Origin: Dallia pectoralis
Lineage: Eukaryota; Chordata; Actinopteri; Esociformes; Umbridae
Direction of reading: 5' to 3'
Assembly (NCBI GenBank): GCA_029465975.1
Contig: CM055745.1
Span: 8,753,741-8,817,740, forward strand
Length of the DNA stretch: 64,000 nucleotides
Shown piece after piece: positions 9,689-20,602 of the stretch; within the stretch, counting starts at the first letter, position 1, and the number at the start of each line of letters is the position of its first letter. Both the position numbers and the translations under genes were made by a program. The notes under the pieces were generated by a model. That model was not told the origin of the DNA. It saw only the letters and a list, made by a program, of their open reading frames with translations, and made no database searches.

Positions 9689-9802
9689 GGACCATAAAGA
9701 GAGACCAACCTCTCCTGTACCCAGCTGTGTGTCCATGAAGAGTGACCAGTCTATGGAACCACCTATGCGGTTCAGAAAGAGAGACTTTTCTACTGATCAA
9801 AG
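9689..9802 (+). CDS. NLRC3-like N-terminal repeat exon 1
   Basis: The exon is bounded by TTATTTCCAG before and GTAATT after and is 114 bp. It encodes the motif ERPTSPVPSCVSMKSDQSM followed by EPPMRF. This proline/serine/cysteine peptide is a hallmark of the N-terminal exons of fish NLRC3-like (NLR-C) receptors, cytosolic innate-immune sensors in which such repeats precede the FISNA and NACHT domains. Both introns are phase 2, so the exon is symmetric and can be duplicated or skipped without a frame change. Three more full copies follow at 11036, 11869 and 12933. No FISNA, NACHT or LRR exon is visible nearby, so this is an orphan exon array or the 5' part of a gene broken by the inverted repeat. 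Confidence 0.75.
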
Positions 9803-9980
9803 GTAATTAAACCTCATGGGTCAGTGATTGTTTATCTGTTTATTTAGTTCCCATTATCTGATACCATGACAACAGCTACTCTTGCTGGGTTAAACGTTTA
9901 ACAAAAAAGACATTACCAGCAAACCAGGTCATTACATTTAACAACATTTATAATTAGAATAAAGACATCAGAATATTTAG

Positions 9981-10037
9981 ACGGTCTATGGGTAAACCTA
10001 TAGAGTTCAGAACGGGAGAATTTTATACAGATGAAAG
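9981..10037 (+). pseudogene. Truncated NLRC3-like repeat exon
   Basis: This is the 3' half of a repeat exon: SMGKPIEFRTGEFYTDER followed by the donor AAAG|GTAATT. The 5' half carrying SPVPSC and its acceptor are missing, replaced by AT-rich DNA. Confidence 0.6.
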
Positions 10038-10249
10038 GTAATTCAACACTATCACGTTTTTGTTTCTCTACTGTTTTCAAAAAAATCCATAATACCAATT
10101 CCGTATAAACCAATTACTGTTTAAAAAAATCTTTACTAGCTTGTTTTTGAGCACGCACATTTTCCTAATTTTTCTTCCCCATTTTATGTCCCTTTACACG
10201 AAGGTAAGTTCCGTAGTATGCTTCAAAATAAAAGACTGCAAACATGCAC

Positions 10250-10790
10250 CTTAAAAAATGAATAGGATTAATCATATGCATACACTTGTAAATACACTGT
10301 GTCAACATGAATATAATTAATTACATACACCTGTTAATACACTGTGTCTGTGATGATATCATTTTTGTCCTGTTCTGTCCCCTTTTGGTTCCTTGGTTTC
10401 CTTGTATATGAGTCTCTGTCATTAGTTTGTCATGTTGTACACCTGAGTTTCTCCGCACCTGTTTTCTGTTCACCCTCATTAGTTGTTGTATTTAGTTTGG
10501 TCTTTTCCTGTCAGCCAGTGTTGGTTCATTGAGTTTTTGTATTTAAGGTATGGTGCAATCGGTTTGATCTTTTGCTTTGTTCGTTATTCTAAATATTCAG
10601 TTTTAGTTCCTGTTTGCCGACTTAGAATAAAGACCTTGCATTCTGTGAAACTTTGCGCCTGTGTCCGCTTATCTGCGTCTGAGCCATTCGTGACCGTGTC
10701 AACATGAATAGGATTAATCAGATACATACACTTGTAAATACACTTTGTCAATATGAATAGGATTACCGTACTCATATCCAGATATAGATT
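10250..10790. repeat. 49-bp minisatellite interrupted by a solo LTR
   Basis: Imperfect units containing GAATAGGATTAATCA, TACACTTGTAAATACACT and GTGTCAACAT occur before 10348 and after 10696. The LTR at 10349-10695 is inserted within one GTGTC. Confidence 0.65.
10349..10695 (+). mobile_element. Solo LTR, 347 bp, with 5-bp target duplication GTGTC
   Basis: It starts TGTGATGATATC and ends TTCGTGACC, flanked by GTGTC on both sides (10344-10348 and 10696-10700). A TATA-like GTATTTAAGG (near 10540) and an AATAAA (near 10627) lie in the order expected for U3-R, so sense is plus. The last base is C where A is expected for a CA end. No internal retroelement sequence remains. The inverse copy is at 25882-26218. 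Confidence 0.6.
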
Positions 10791-11035
10791 GACATCCAAA
10801 ATGCATTTGATCTTATTTCAACATTAAAAAAGTTATTTGTTAGAGACTCTTAGTTGGTTCAAACACACTAATCACTCCTATGTCCACTATATACAAAACA
10901 CACTGGAACCTCCTTCATTATAAATTATAGGGTCCAGTAAGAGACACAGACTAACTGATTCCAAATACAACAATCACTCCTTAGAAAGTCCACTATAAAC
11001 ATAAACACTCTGTTGTATTTAACTATTATTTCCAG

Positions 11036-11148
11036 GGACCATAAAGAGAGACCAACCTCTCCTGTACACAGCTGTGTGTCCATGAAGAGTGACCGGTCTA
11101 TGGATAAACCTATAAAGTTCAGAGAGGAGACTTTTCTACAGATCAAAG
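11036..11148 (+). CDS. NLRC3-like N-terminal repeat exon 2
   Basis: Acceptor ATTATTTCCAG and donor AAAG|GTAATT bound a 113-bp exon with SPVHSCVSMKSDRSMDKP. It is 1 bp shorter than the 114-bp form because the G run after TTCAGAGA is one base short, which shifts the last codons. This is either inactivation or a homopolymer sequencing error. The right-arm partner (25433-25546) is 114 bp and in frame. Confidence 0.65.
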
Positions 11149-11384
11149 GTAATTAAACCTCATGGGTCAGTGATTGTTTATCTGTTTATTTAGTTCCCAT
11201 TATCTGATTAGTCTACCTGGGTTCAACATTTAACACTAAATACTTTACTGAAAAATAGATAATTACTGTGTACATACATTTATATATCTACACTTTGAAA
11301 GTGTAATTTACCAAAGACTGAAGGTGTTTTATTATATTGATTAGATTGTTAATTTACACTTTTCCTGTCTGTAATAAGTATTGA

Positions 11385-11615
11385 TCCTATAGGTGTTTTA
11401 TAGATTGACTTCTATGTGTGTGTTAAGTTTTGATCCTATAGGTGTTTTAGTATAATAGATTGACTTCCATGTGTGTATTTAGTATTGATCCTATAGGTGT
11501 TTTTGTATAATAGATTGACTTCCATGTGTGTAATAAGTATTGATCCTATAGGTGTTTTTGTATAATATATTGACTTCCATGTGTGTTCTAAGTATTGATC
11601 CTATATGTGGTTTAG
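11385..11615. repeat. 55-bp minisatellite, about 4 copies (first block)
   Basis: The unit begins TGATCCTATAGGTGTTTTAG and continues TATAATAGATTGACTTCCATG. It lies in the intron between NLR exons 2 and 3. The same unit forms a larger block at 12140-12660. Confidence 0.85.
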
Positions 11616-11868
11616 TATAATTCATTGAGAAATGTGATCATCTTTTATTATTTAAACAAGACAGTTAAATTGTCAGAGACTCTTAGTTGGTTCAAACACA
11701 CTAATCACTCCTATGTCCACTATATACAAAACACACTGGAACCTCCTTCATTATAAATTATAGGGTCCAGATAGAGACAGAGACTAACTGTGTCCAAATA
11801 CAACAATCATTCCTTAGAAAGTCCACTATAAACATAAACACTCTGTTGTATTTAACTATTATTTCCAG

Positions 11869-11970
11869 GGACCATAAAGAGAGACCAACCTCTCCTGTAC
11901 CCAGCTGTGTGTCCATGAAGAGTGACCAGTCTATGGATCTACCTAATGTGTTCAGAAAAGAGGTTTCAAG
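11869..11970 (+). CDS. NLRC3-like N-terminal repeat exon 3
   Basis: A 102-bp phase 2-2 exon encodes ERPTSPVPSCVSMKSDQSM then DLPNVFRKEVSR, with acceptor TTTCCAG and donor TTTCAAG|GTGAGA. The shorter end compared with exon 1 reflects an alternative donor position. The partner is at 24760-24861 and differs just after the DLP (ATAGAGTTC for AATGTGTTC). Confidence 0.72.
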
Positions 11971-12139
11971 GTGAGAATCACCTGGTGAGGGAATGAGGAG
12001 GGAAATAGATAGTTTGTATGTTCTAGGTACATGTGTTTATTAGTGTTTTGTTAACCTACACTATACAGGTTTATATTCTGATATATGTTTTTTTTAAATA
12101 ATAATGACATTGTCAATCTACACTTTCAGAGTGTGATTT

Positions 12140-12660
12140 ACAAAAGAGTTCAGGTGTTTTAGTATAATAGATTGACTTCCATGTGTGTATTAAGTAATTA
12201 TCCTATATGTGTTTTAGTATAATAGATTGACTTCCATGTGTGTATTAAGTATTGATCCTATAGGTGTTTTAGTATAATAGATTGACTTCCATGTGTGTAT
12301 TAAGTGTTGATCCTATATGTGTTTTAGTATAATAGATTGACTTCAATGTGTGTATTAAGTATTGATCTTATAGGTGTTTTAGTATAATAGATTGACTTCC
12401 ATGTGTGTATTAAGTGTTGATCCTATATGTGTTTTAGTATAATAGATTGACTTCCATGTGTGTATTAAGTATTGATCCTATATGTGTTTTAGTATAATAG
12501 ATTGACTTCAATGTGTGTATTAATTATTGATCCTATAGGTGTTTTAGTATAATAGATTGACTTCCATGTGTGTATTAAGTATTGATTCTATAGGTGTTTT
12601 AGTATAATAGATTGACTTCCATGTGTGTATTAAGTATTGATCCTATAGGTGTTTTAGTGT
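12140..12660. repeat. 55-bp minisatellite, about 9-10 copies (second block)
   Basis: This is the same TGATCCTATAGGTGTTTTAG unit as at 11385, in the intron between NLR exons 3 and 4. Variants alternate CTATAGG/CTATATG and CTTCCATG/CTTCAATG. The inverse block is at 24060-24580. Confidence 0.88.
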
Positions 12661-12932
12661 AATATATTTACTTACATGTGTGTACTGAGTATTGGTACAC
12701 ATGTTTATCAGTAACAATTATATCCTTGACGGTACAAAACAAATTCTTAGTTGGTTCAAACACACTAATCACTCCTATATCCACTATATACAAAACACAC
12801 TGGAACCTCCTTCATTATAAATTATTGGATCCAGATAGAGACACAGACTAACTGTGTCCAAATACAACAATCACTCCTTAGAAAGTCCACTATAAATATA
12901 AACACTCTGTTGTATTTAACTATTATTTCCAG

Positions 12933-13034
12933 GGACCATAAAGAGAGACCAGCCTCTCCTGTACCCAGCTGTGTGTCCATGAAGACTGACCAGTCTATGG
13001 AGGAACCTACGAAGTTCAGAAAAGGAGATTCAGA
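12933..13034 (+). CDS. NLRC3-like N-terminal repeat exon 4
   Basis: A 102-bp phase 2-2 exon with ERPASPVPSCVSMKTDQSM then EEPTKFRKGDSE; acceptor TTTCCAG and donor CAGA|GTAAGA. The partner at 23697-23798 has threonine where this copy has alanine in the ERPxSP motif, a true base difference between arms. Confidence 0.72.
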
Positions 13035-13270
13035 GTAAGAAACAGAAAGAATTAGGGAGGAAAATACACCATTTGTTTGTATGTTCTAGGTACTGGGGTT
13101 TATTAGTGTTTTGTTAACCTACATTTTACAGGTTTATATTCTTATATAAATGCTATGTTTTTTTTGCAAAATAATGGCATTGTCAATCGACACTTTCAAA
13201 GTGTGATTTACAAAAGCCAGACTGTTATTTCACACTTACAATATGGATTTACTATTGATCCTATATGGTC

Positions 13271-13300
13271 CAGGGAGGGAGACCTTTATACTGGTCAAAG
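13271..13300 (+). pseudogene. Truncated NLRC3-like exon tail
   Basis: Only REGDLYTGQR and the donor CAAAG|GTAATC remain. The inverse remnant is near 23431-23460. Confidence 0.4.
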
Positions 13301-13640
13301 GTAATCAAACGTTATTGGTCATGGGTCAGTAATTGCGGTTATTTTTTTGTTTTTTGTTGCCATTATCTGATACTATGACCACAGTTTGTCTTCTTGGGTT
13401 CAAAAGGATCTGGTTTGGACGGCAAACCAGATCATTACTATTTAACAACAATTAACAACAATTTATTGAATATTAAAGACTCCAGAATATAAAAAAGTAA
13501 AGATAACACTTTCAAATTTTTTCCATCTCTACTTGTTTTTTTGTATCCATAATCCCAATTCCTTATAAAACAGTATCTATGAATACCCTTAATAACTGCA
13601 CTGTGGTCCTACTAAGGTACTTAACATGATTGAGTCTGAA
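13301..13640. other. AT-rich NLR intron-like DNA
   Basis: No gene. It resembles the sequence after exon 1 (GGGTTCAA, AAACCAGATCATTAC), so it is part of the duplicated NLR module. Confidence 0.5.
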
Positions 13641-15216
13641 TCATGAATATGTATTACGTTTATAGATGTAAATATAATAGTACTATTAGTCCTATCAATA
13701 ACACCATGTAATAACATCATTTATATAAATATGTATTACGTTTATAGATGTAAATATAATAGTACTATCAGTCCTATCAATAACACCATGTAATAACATC
13801 ATTTATATGAATATGTATTACGTTTATAGATGTTATATATAATAGTACTATCAGTCCTATCAATAACACCATGTAATAACATCATTTATATGAATATGTA
13901 TTACGTTTATAGATGTTATATATAATAGTACTATCAGTCCTATCAATAACACCATGTAATAACATCATTTATATGAATATGTATTACGTTTATAGATGTT
14001 ATATATAATAGTACTATCAGTCCTATCAATAACACCATGTAATTACATAATTTATATAAATATGTATTAGGTTTATAGATGTTATATATAATAGTACTAT
14101 AAGACCTATCAATAACACCATGTAGTTACATCATTTATATGAATATGTATTACGTTTATAGATGTTAAATATAATAGTACTATCAGTCCTATCAATAACA
14201 CCATGTAATTACATAATTTATATAAATATGTATTAGGTTTATAGATGTTATATATAATAGTACTATAAGACCTATCAATAACACCATGTAGTTACATCAT
14301 TTATATGAATATGTATTACGTTTATAGATGTTAAATATAATAGTACTATCAGTCCTATCAATAACACCATGTAATTACATAATTTATATAAATATGTATT
14401 AGGTTTATAGATGTTATATATAATAGTACTATAAGACCTATCAATAACACCATGTAGTTACATCATTTATATGAATATGTATTACGTTTATAGATGTTAA
14501 ATATAATAGTACTATCAGTCCTATCAATAACACCATGTAATTACATAATTTATATAAATATGTATTAGGTTTATAGATGTTATATATAATAGTACTATAA
14601 GACCTATCAATAACACCATGTAGTTACATCATTTATATAAATATGTATTAGGTTTATAGATGTTAAATATAATAGTACTATCAGTCCTATCAATAACACC
14701 ATGTAATTACATAATTTATATAAATATGTATTAGGTTTATAGATGTTATATATAATAGTACTATAAGACCTATCAATAACACCATGTAGTTACATCATTT
14801 ATATGAATATGTATTAGGTTTATAGATGTTAAATATAATAGTACTATAAGACCTATCAATAACACCATGTAGTTACATCATTTATATGAATATGTATTAG
14901 GTTTATAGATGTTATATATAATAGTACTATAAGACCTATCAATAACACCATGTAGTTACATCATTTATATGAATATGTATTACGTTTATAGATGTTAAAT
15001 ATAATAGTACTATCAGTCCTATCAATAACACCATGTAATTACATAATTTATATAAATATGTATTAGGTTTATAGATGTTATATATAATAGTACTATAAGA
15101 CCTATCAATAACACCATGTAGTTACATCATTTATATGAATATGTATTATGTTTATACATGTAAAATATAATAGTACTATCAGACCTATCAATAACACCAT
15201 GTAATAACGTTTATAG
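13640..15216. repeat. 83-bp AT-rich satellite with dimeric higher-order structure, about 19 copies
   Basis: The unit begins AATATGTATTACGTTTATAG and contains AATAGTACTAT and CCTATCAATAACACCATGTA. Type 1 units have TTATATATAATAG and ATAAGACC; type 2 units have TTAAATATAATAG and ATCAGTCC. In 14040-15120 the two types mostly alternate, giving a period of about 166 bp. The first five units (to about 14030) are more uniform. The inverse array is at 21266-23090 and is about 230 bp longer. Confidence 0.88.
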
Positions 15217-15875
15217 ATGTTAAATATAGGCTTCTCCAAAACAAAGCATAATGGTTGGATGAGAGCTGTTGTATTAATTTATCTCAATTGGCTTCCCTGT
15301 CTTACCAAACCTGTACGCTTCTCTCTGAATTTATCACAGTCCCAGCTTCTGAACACCTCCTTCTTGTTCAACCACAGCCGTCGCAGTTTACCTGTGAACT
15401 ATGGTTTGTCGTTGTTGTATTTCACCGCAGCTGTCATCACAGAAAATGATGTATGAAGTCACAGCATCAGTGTAGTCGTCCAGTCAATCAGTACATGCCA
15501 GGCACAAAGGCATTGCCTCTGTTGCTTCACTGCTCCACTTATTTTGACGCACAAATGTATAAAATGCACACATGCATTGCTTCTATTAATTTTGGCCGGT
15601 TTGTAGTCGCCGGTTGGTATAAGGTAAACCATGATTTGATCTGTAAGTCCATAAGCAACCCGTGGCACAGCTTGGTAGGCATAGTATATTGTACTCCAGC
15701 AGGGATCCAATGTGTTTTCCTTGCTGGCCGGGGTTTTAAAAGCTTTTTATCTTTGGGGAGTTTGTGGCTTAGGTTACTTTTGTTGAAGTTGCCTTGGACC
15801 ATAAATAAGTCCAGGTATGACCCCTTTTCCCCAAGTGTCTGTTCGCCTAGTTGACTAGTTGTGACTCGTCCACGT
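15217..15875 (-). pseudogene. Rex1/Babar-type LINE fragment (endonuclease end and linker)
   Basis: Minus-strand frames show fragments of an apurinic-like endonuclease: GNFNKSNLSHKLPKDKK, then LDPCWSTIYYAYQAVPRVA, then IMVYLIPT, and further on DYTDAVTSYIIFCDDSC and YNNDKPWFTGKLR. The order and motifs match the endonuclease C-terminus and linker of Rex1-type non-LTR retrotransposons; these nick target DNA before reverse transcription. Several frame changes show it is dead. It is 5'- and 3'-truncated between two satellites. The inverse copy at 20610-21265 is nearly identical. Confidence 0.65.
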
Positions 15876-15879
15876 AGCG

Positions 15880-16056
15880 GGGGAATGTGTACACAGACCA
15901 TGGATAAATTAGGGCAATGTGAACACAGACCATGGATAAATTAGGGAATGTGAACACAGACCATGGATAAATTAGGGGAATGTGAACACAGACCATGGAT
16001 ACATTAGGGGAATGTGTACACAGACCATGGATACATTAGGGGAATGTGAACACAGA
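15880..16056. repeat. 32-bp satellite, outer block left arm
   Basis: Units of about 32 bp contain ACACAGACCATGGATAAATT followed by AGGGGAATGTGA. This block is separated from the main array at 17348 by a solo LTR. Confidence 0.9.
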
Positions 16057-17347
16057 TGTTACGCACTCCCCCCTTTAGAGAGGAGACCGTAACACACTGT
16101 CACACGTGAGCGTGCCACGAGAGTGGTGAGGTGATGTGTGGGTGCACAAGTAGGACAAACACAAAGCAGTACCGTTTAAACCAGGTTTATTTAACCTATA
16201 ATACGGTAAGGTGGGAAAAGGGGCTGAGCGGAACCAAAGCAAAGAAATTAACTAATCAAACAGACCCCTAACCTATCTAGACTACACATAAGCAACTAAG
16301 CTCTCTACCATAAGTACAGGGGGTGGTCCGCCCAGGTCTTACCTAGGGTATATAGACAGAGGTTATCTACGGGTAGTATGTAAACCCCAGGGCCTCTTAC
16401 CTAAACACTCCCAGTGTGCTGTCCCCTTTCCCCTGGGACAACTGAAGAAAAAAATCAACAGAAAAATTGACTAAACAAAGGACAGGATACGAAAATGAAT
16501 AATGTAACATACACGACCAAATACACACACAGGTAACTGTCACGGTCCGTCCAAGGTGTAGTGCGTGAGGAAGCCATGTGCAGAGTCGTATATCCGTTTT
16601 GAACAGGTTTATTAATACACCAACGTAAAACAAACCGATAACGGCGGAAAAAAGGCTAACTGGTTTAACTGAAATAAACAGTGCGCATATCGCGACTTAC
16701 ATACAAAACATTCCACAAACCACAATAGCACTCAAACTACACAAACACTCACCTCTAAAATAACGTGTGACATGTAACAATGCGAAGCAACGAGTGCACT
16801 GCTCGCGACCCTCTTATATCCCATTGATTACAAGTGCAAACAGCCGTGAGACAAACGTAAACACGGAAGTGAAACAAGGAAGTGCATCACCGAAATATGT
16901 CCGTGTAGCAACGCCACCACACCAATCGTGACAGTAACAGTGTTACATACCCACATAGGCCAGCCCAAACAGCTCTTAAACAAAACCAACAGGATATGTC
17001 ACTGTCCAAAGGTCTAGCAAAAAGTGTATAAATGTGTATGCGTCAAAAAAAACGTGTGTCAATCTGTGAGTGTCAAAATGTATGTCATAAATCTCTCAAA
17101 ACAGAGCTCTCCTTTCTCTCCTCTCCTTCCAACCTCTCTCTCCCATCTCCCCCAAGAAAGCTCTGCTGGCCCCCTATAAGCAGGGGTATTCTCCCTCCTA
17201 TTGGCTGATTGTTGCAGGTTGATTAGTGCCTACAGGTGGATGCAGGCACTGGAGATTACTGCACTGTGGGCTGATCAGAACACCTGTGGGAACACCAATT
17301 AGCACACACACACACCAACCACCACAAGCAGGCTGATGCACGTAACA
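16057..17347 (-). mobile_element. Solo LTR (about 895 bp without insert) inserted in the 32-bp satellite, TSD ACAGA
   Basis: It starts TGTTACGCACTCCC and ends GCACGTAACA, with matching inverted ends TGTTACG/CGTAACA and a perfect 5-bp duplication ACAGA at 16052-16056 and 17348-17352. An AATAAA on the minus strand (in GGTTAAATAAACC, near 16190) suggests minus sense. No internal genes remain, so it is a recombined solo LTR. A second solo LTR is nested in it at 16538-16933. The inverse copy is at 19137-20428. Confidence 0.82.
16538..16933 (-). mobile_element. Nested solo LTR, 396 bp, TSD GTAAC
   Basis: It starts TGTCACGGTCCGTCC and ends ATCGTGACA, with inverted ends TGTCACG/CGTGACA and a perfect 5-bp duplication GTAAC at 16533-16537 and 16934-16938. 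A minus-strand AATAAA (in TTAATAAACCTG, near 16610) marks the sense. It inserted after the outer LTR. The inverse copy is at 19552-19947. Confidence 0.85.
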
Positions 17348-18511
17348 ACAGACCATGGATAAATTAGGGGAATGTGAACACAGACCATGGATAAATTAGG
17401 AGAATGTGAACACAGACCATGGATAAATTAGGGAATGTGAACACAGACCATGGATAAATTAAGGAATGTGAACACAGACCATGGATAAATTAAGGAATGT
17501 GAACACAGACCATGGATAAATTAAGGAATGTGAACACAGACCATGGATAAATTAGGGAATGTGAACACAGACCATGGATAAATTAAGGAATGTGAACACA
17601 GACCATGGATAAATTAAGGAATGTGAACACAGACCATGGATAAATTAAGGAATGTGAACACAGACCATGGATAAATTAGGGGAATGTGAACACAGACCAT
17701 GGATAAATTAAGGAATGTGAACACAGACCATGGATAAATTAAGGAATGTGAACACAGACCATGGATACATTAAGGTATGTGAACACAGACCATGGATAAA
17801 TTAAGGAATGTGAACACAGACCATGGATAAATTAGGGGAATGTGTACACAGACCATGGATAAATTAGGGGAATGTAAAGACAGACCATGGATAAATTAGG
17901 GGAATGTGAAGACAGACCATGGATAAATTAGGAGAATGTGAACACAGACCATGGATAAATTAGGGGAATGTGAACACAGACCATGGATACATTAGGGGAA
18001 TGTGAACACAGACCATGGATACATTAAGGAATGTGAACACAGACCATGGATAAATTAAGGAATGTGAACACAGACCATGGATAAATTAGGGGAATGTGTA
18101 CACAGACCATGGATAAATTAGGGGAATGTAAAGACAGACCATGGATAAATTAGGGGAATGTGAAGACAGACCATGGATAAATTAGGAGAATGTGAACACA
18201 GACCATGGATAAATTAGGGGAATGTGAACACAGACCATGGATAAATTAGGGGAATGTAAAGACAGACCATGGATAAATTAAGGAATGTGAACACAGACCA
18301 TGGATAAATTAGGGGAATGTAAAGACAGACCATGGATAAATTAGGGGAATGTGAAGACAGACCATGGATAAATTAGGAGAATGTGAACACAGACCATGGA
18401 TAAATTAGGAGAATGTGAACACAGACCATGGATAAATTAGGGAATGTGAACACAGACCATGGATAAATTAGGGAATGTAAAGACAGACCATGGATAAATT
18501 AAGGAATGTGA
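17348..18511. repeat. 32-bp satellite, main block left arm
   Basis: About 36 units of the ACACAGACCATGGATAAATT type with small variants (TTAAGG, TTAGGGG, GAAGACAG). A sub-block with TGTAAAGACAGACC units recurs three times (about 17870, 18120, 18310), a hint of higher-order duplication. Confidence 0.9.
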
Positions 18512-19136
18512 CTAATTTATCCATGGTCTGTGTACACATTCCCCTAATTTATCCATGGTCTGTGTTCACATTCCTTAATTTATCCATGGTCTGTGTTCAC
18601 ATTCCTTAATGTATCCATTCTGTGTTCAATTCCCCTAATGTATCCATGGTCTGTGTTCACATTCCCTAATTCTATCCATGGTCTGTGTTCTTTACATTCC
18701 TTAATTTATCCATGGTCTGTGTTTATCCATGGTCATTCCTTAATTTATCCATGGTCTGTGTTCACATTCCTTAATTTATCCATGGTCTGTGTTCATTCCT
18801 TAATTTATCCATGGTCTGTGTTCACATTCCCCTAATTTATCCATGGTCTGTGTTCACATTCCTTAATTTATCCATGGTCTGTGTTTCACATTCTGTGTTC
18901 ACATTCCTTAATTTATCCATGGTCTGTGTTCACATTCCCTAATTTATCCATGGTCTGTCTTTTCACATTCCTTATGGTCTGTGTTCACATTCCTTAATTT
19001 ATCCATGGTCTGTGTTCACATTCCTTAATTTATCCATGGTCTGTGTTCACATTCCCTAATTTATCCATGGTCTGTGTTCACATTCTCCTAATTTATCCAT
19101 GGTCTGTGTTCACATTCCTAATTTATCCATGGTCTG
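18512..19136. repeat. 32-bp satellite, right arm, irregular
   Basis: The same unit as 17348-18511 in inverse orientation (CCATGGTCTGTGTTCACATT) but shorter by about 540 bp and with broken units, for example near 18615-18625, 18720-18740 and 18890. Confidence 0.85.
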
Positions 19137-20428
19137 TGTTACGTGCATCAGCCTGCTTGTGGTGGTTGGTGTGTGTGTGTGCTAATTGGTGTTCCCACAG
19201 GTGTTCTGATCAGCCCACAGTGCAGTAATCTCCAGTGCCTGCATCCACCTGTAGGCACTAATCAACCTGCAACAATCAGCCAATAGGAGGGAGAATACCC
19301 TGCTTATAGGGGGCCAGCAGAGCTTTCTTGGGGGGGAGAGATGGAGAGAGAGGTTGGAAGGAGAGGAGAGAAAGGAGAGCTCTGTTTTGAGAGATTTATG
19401 ACATACATTTTGACACTCACAGATTGACACACGTTTTTTTGACGCATACACATTTATACACTTTTTGCTAGACCTTTGGACAGTGACATATCCTGTTGGT
19501 TTTGTTTAAGAGCTTTTTGGGCTGGCCTATGTGGGTATGTAACACTGTTACTGTCACGATTGGTGTGGTGGCGTTGCTACACGGACATATTTCGGTGATG
19601 CACTTCCTTGTTTCACTTCCGTGTTTACGTTTGTCTCACGGCTGTTTGCAGTTGTAATCAATGGGATATAAGAGGGTCGCGAGCAGTGCACTCGTTGCTT
19701 CGCATTGTTACATGTCACACGTTATTTTAGAGGTGAGTGTTTGTGTAGTTTGAGTGCTATTGTGGTTTGTGGAATGTTTTGTATGTAAGTCGCGATATGC
19801 GCACTGTTTATTTCAGTTAAACCAGTTAGCCTTTTTTCCGCCGTTATCGGTTTGTTTTACGTTGGTGTATTAATAAACCTGTTCAAAACGGATATACGAC
19901 TCTGCACATGGCTTCCTCACGCACTACACCTTGGACGGACCGTGACAGTTACCTGTGTGTGTATTTGGTCGTGTATGTTACATTATTCATTTTCGTATCC
20001 TGTCCTTTGTTTAGTCAATTTTTCTGTTGATTTTTTTCTTCAGTTGTCCCAGGGGAAAGGGGACAGCACACTGGGAGTGTTTAGGTAAGAGGCCCTGGGG
20101 TTTACATACTACCCGTAGATAACCTCTGTCTATATACCCTAGGTAAGACCTGGGCGGACCACCCCCTGTACTTATGGTAGAGAGCTTAGTTGCTTATGTG
20201 TAGTCTAGATAGGTTAGGGGTCTGTTTGATTAGTTAATTTCTTTGCTTTGGTTCCGCTCAGCCCCTTTTCCCACCTTACCGTATTATAGGTTAAATAAAC
20301 CTGGTTTAAACGGTACTGCTTTGTGTTTGTCCTACTTGTGCACCCACACATCACCTCACCACTCTCGTGGCACGCTCACGTGTGACAGTGTGTTACGGTC
20401 TCCTCTCTAAAGGGGGGAGTGCGTAACA
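19137..20428 (+). mobile_element. Solo LTR, inverse copy of 16057-17347
   Basis: Starts TGTTACGTGC and ends GAGTGCGTAACA, with target duplication TCTGT on the right (20429-20433) and TCTG/T shared by one base on the left. In this sense strand a TATA-like CTTATAGGGG near 19300 precedes AATAAA near 20295. It contains the nested LTR at 19552-19947. Confidence 0.78.
19552..19947 (+). mobile_element. Nested solo LTR, inverse copy of 16538-16933
   Basis: TGTCACGATTGG to GGACCGTGACA, flanked by GTTAC on both sides (19547-19551 and 19948-19952). The AATAAA is at about 19872. Confidence 0.82.
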
Positions 20429-20602
20429 TCTGTGTTCACATTCCCCTAATGTATCCATGGTCTGTGTACACATTCCCCTAATGTATCCATGGTCTGTGTT
20501 CACATTCCTTAATTTATCCATGGTCTGTGTTCACATTCCCCTAATTTATCCATGGTCTGTGTTCACATTCCCTAATTTATCCATGGTCTGTGTACACATT
20601 CC
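20429..20602. repeat. 32-bp satellite, outer block right arm
   Basis: About five inverse units, mirror of 15880-16056. Confidence 0.85.

Larger units (their letters stand above)
5369..18511. repeat. Inverted repeat B, left arm (partner 18512-30644)
   Basis: Left and right arms are reverse complements, with x plus partner about 36485 near the centre and drifting outward because satellite copy numbers differ. The arm includes gypsy integrase, a TIR transposon, NLRC3-like exons, an 83-bp satellite, a LINE fragment and nested solo LTRs. The left arm is internally regular, for example a nearly perfect 42-bp array. The turn is at about 18511 inside the 32-bp satellite, where TTAAGGAATGTGAC flips to TAATTTATCCATGG with only about 11 bp between arms. 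Confidence 0.9.

Noticed and set aside
10344..10707. Small hydrophobic ORFs
   Set aside because: They lie inside the solo LTR with TATA-like and AATAAA signals.
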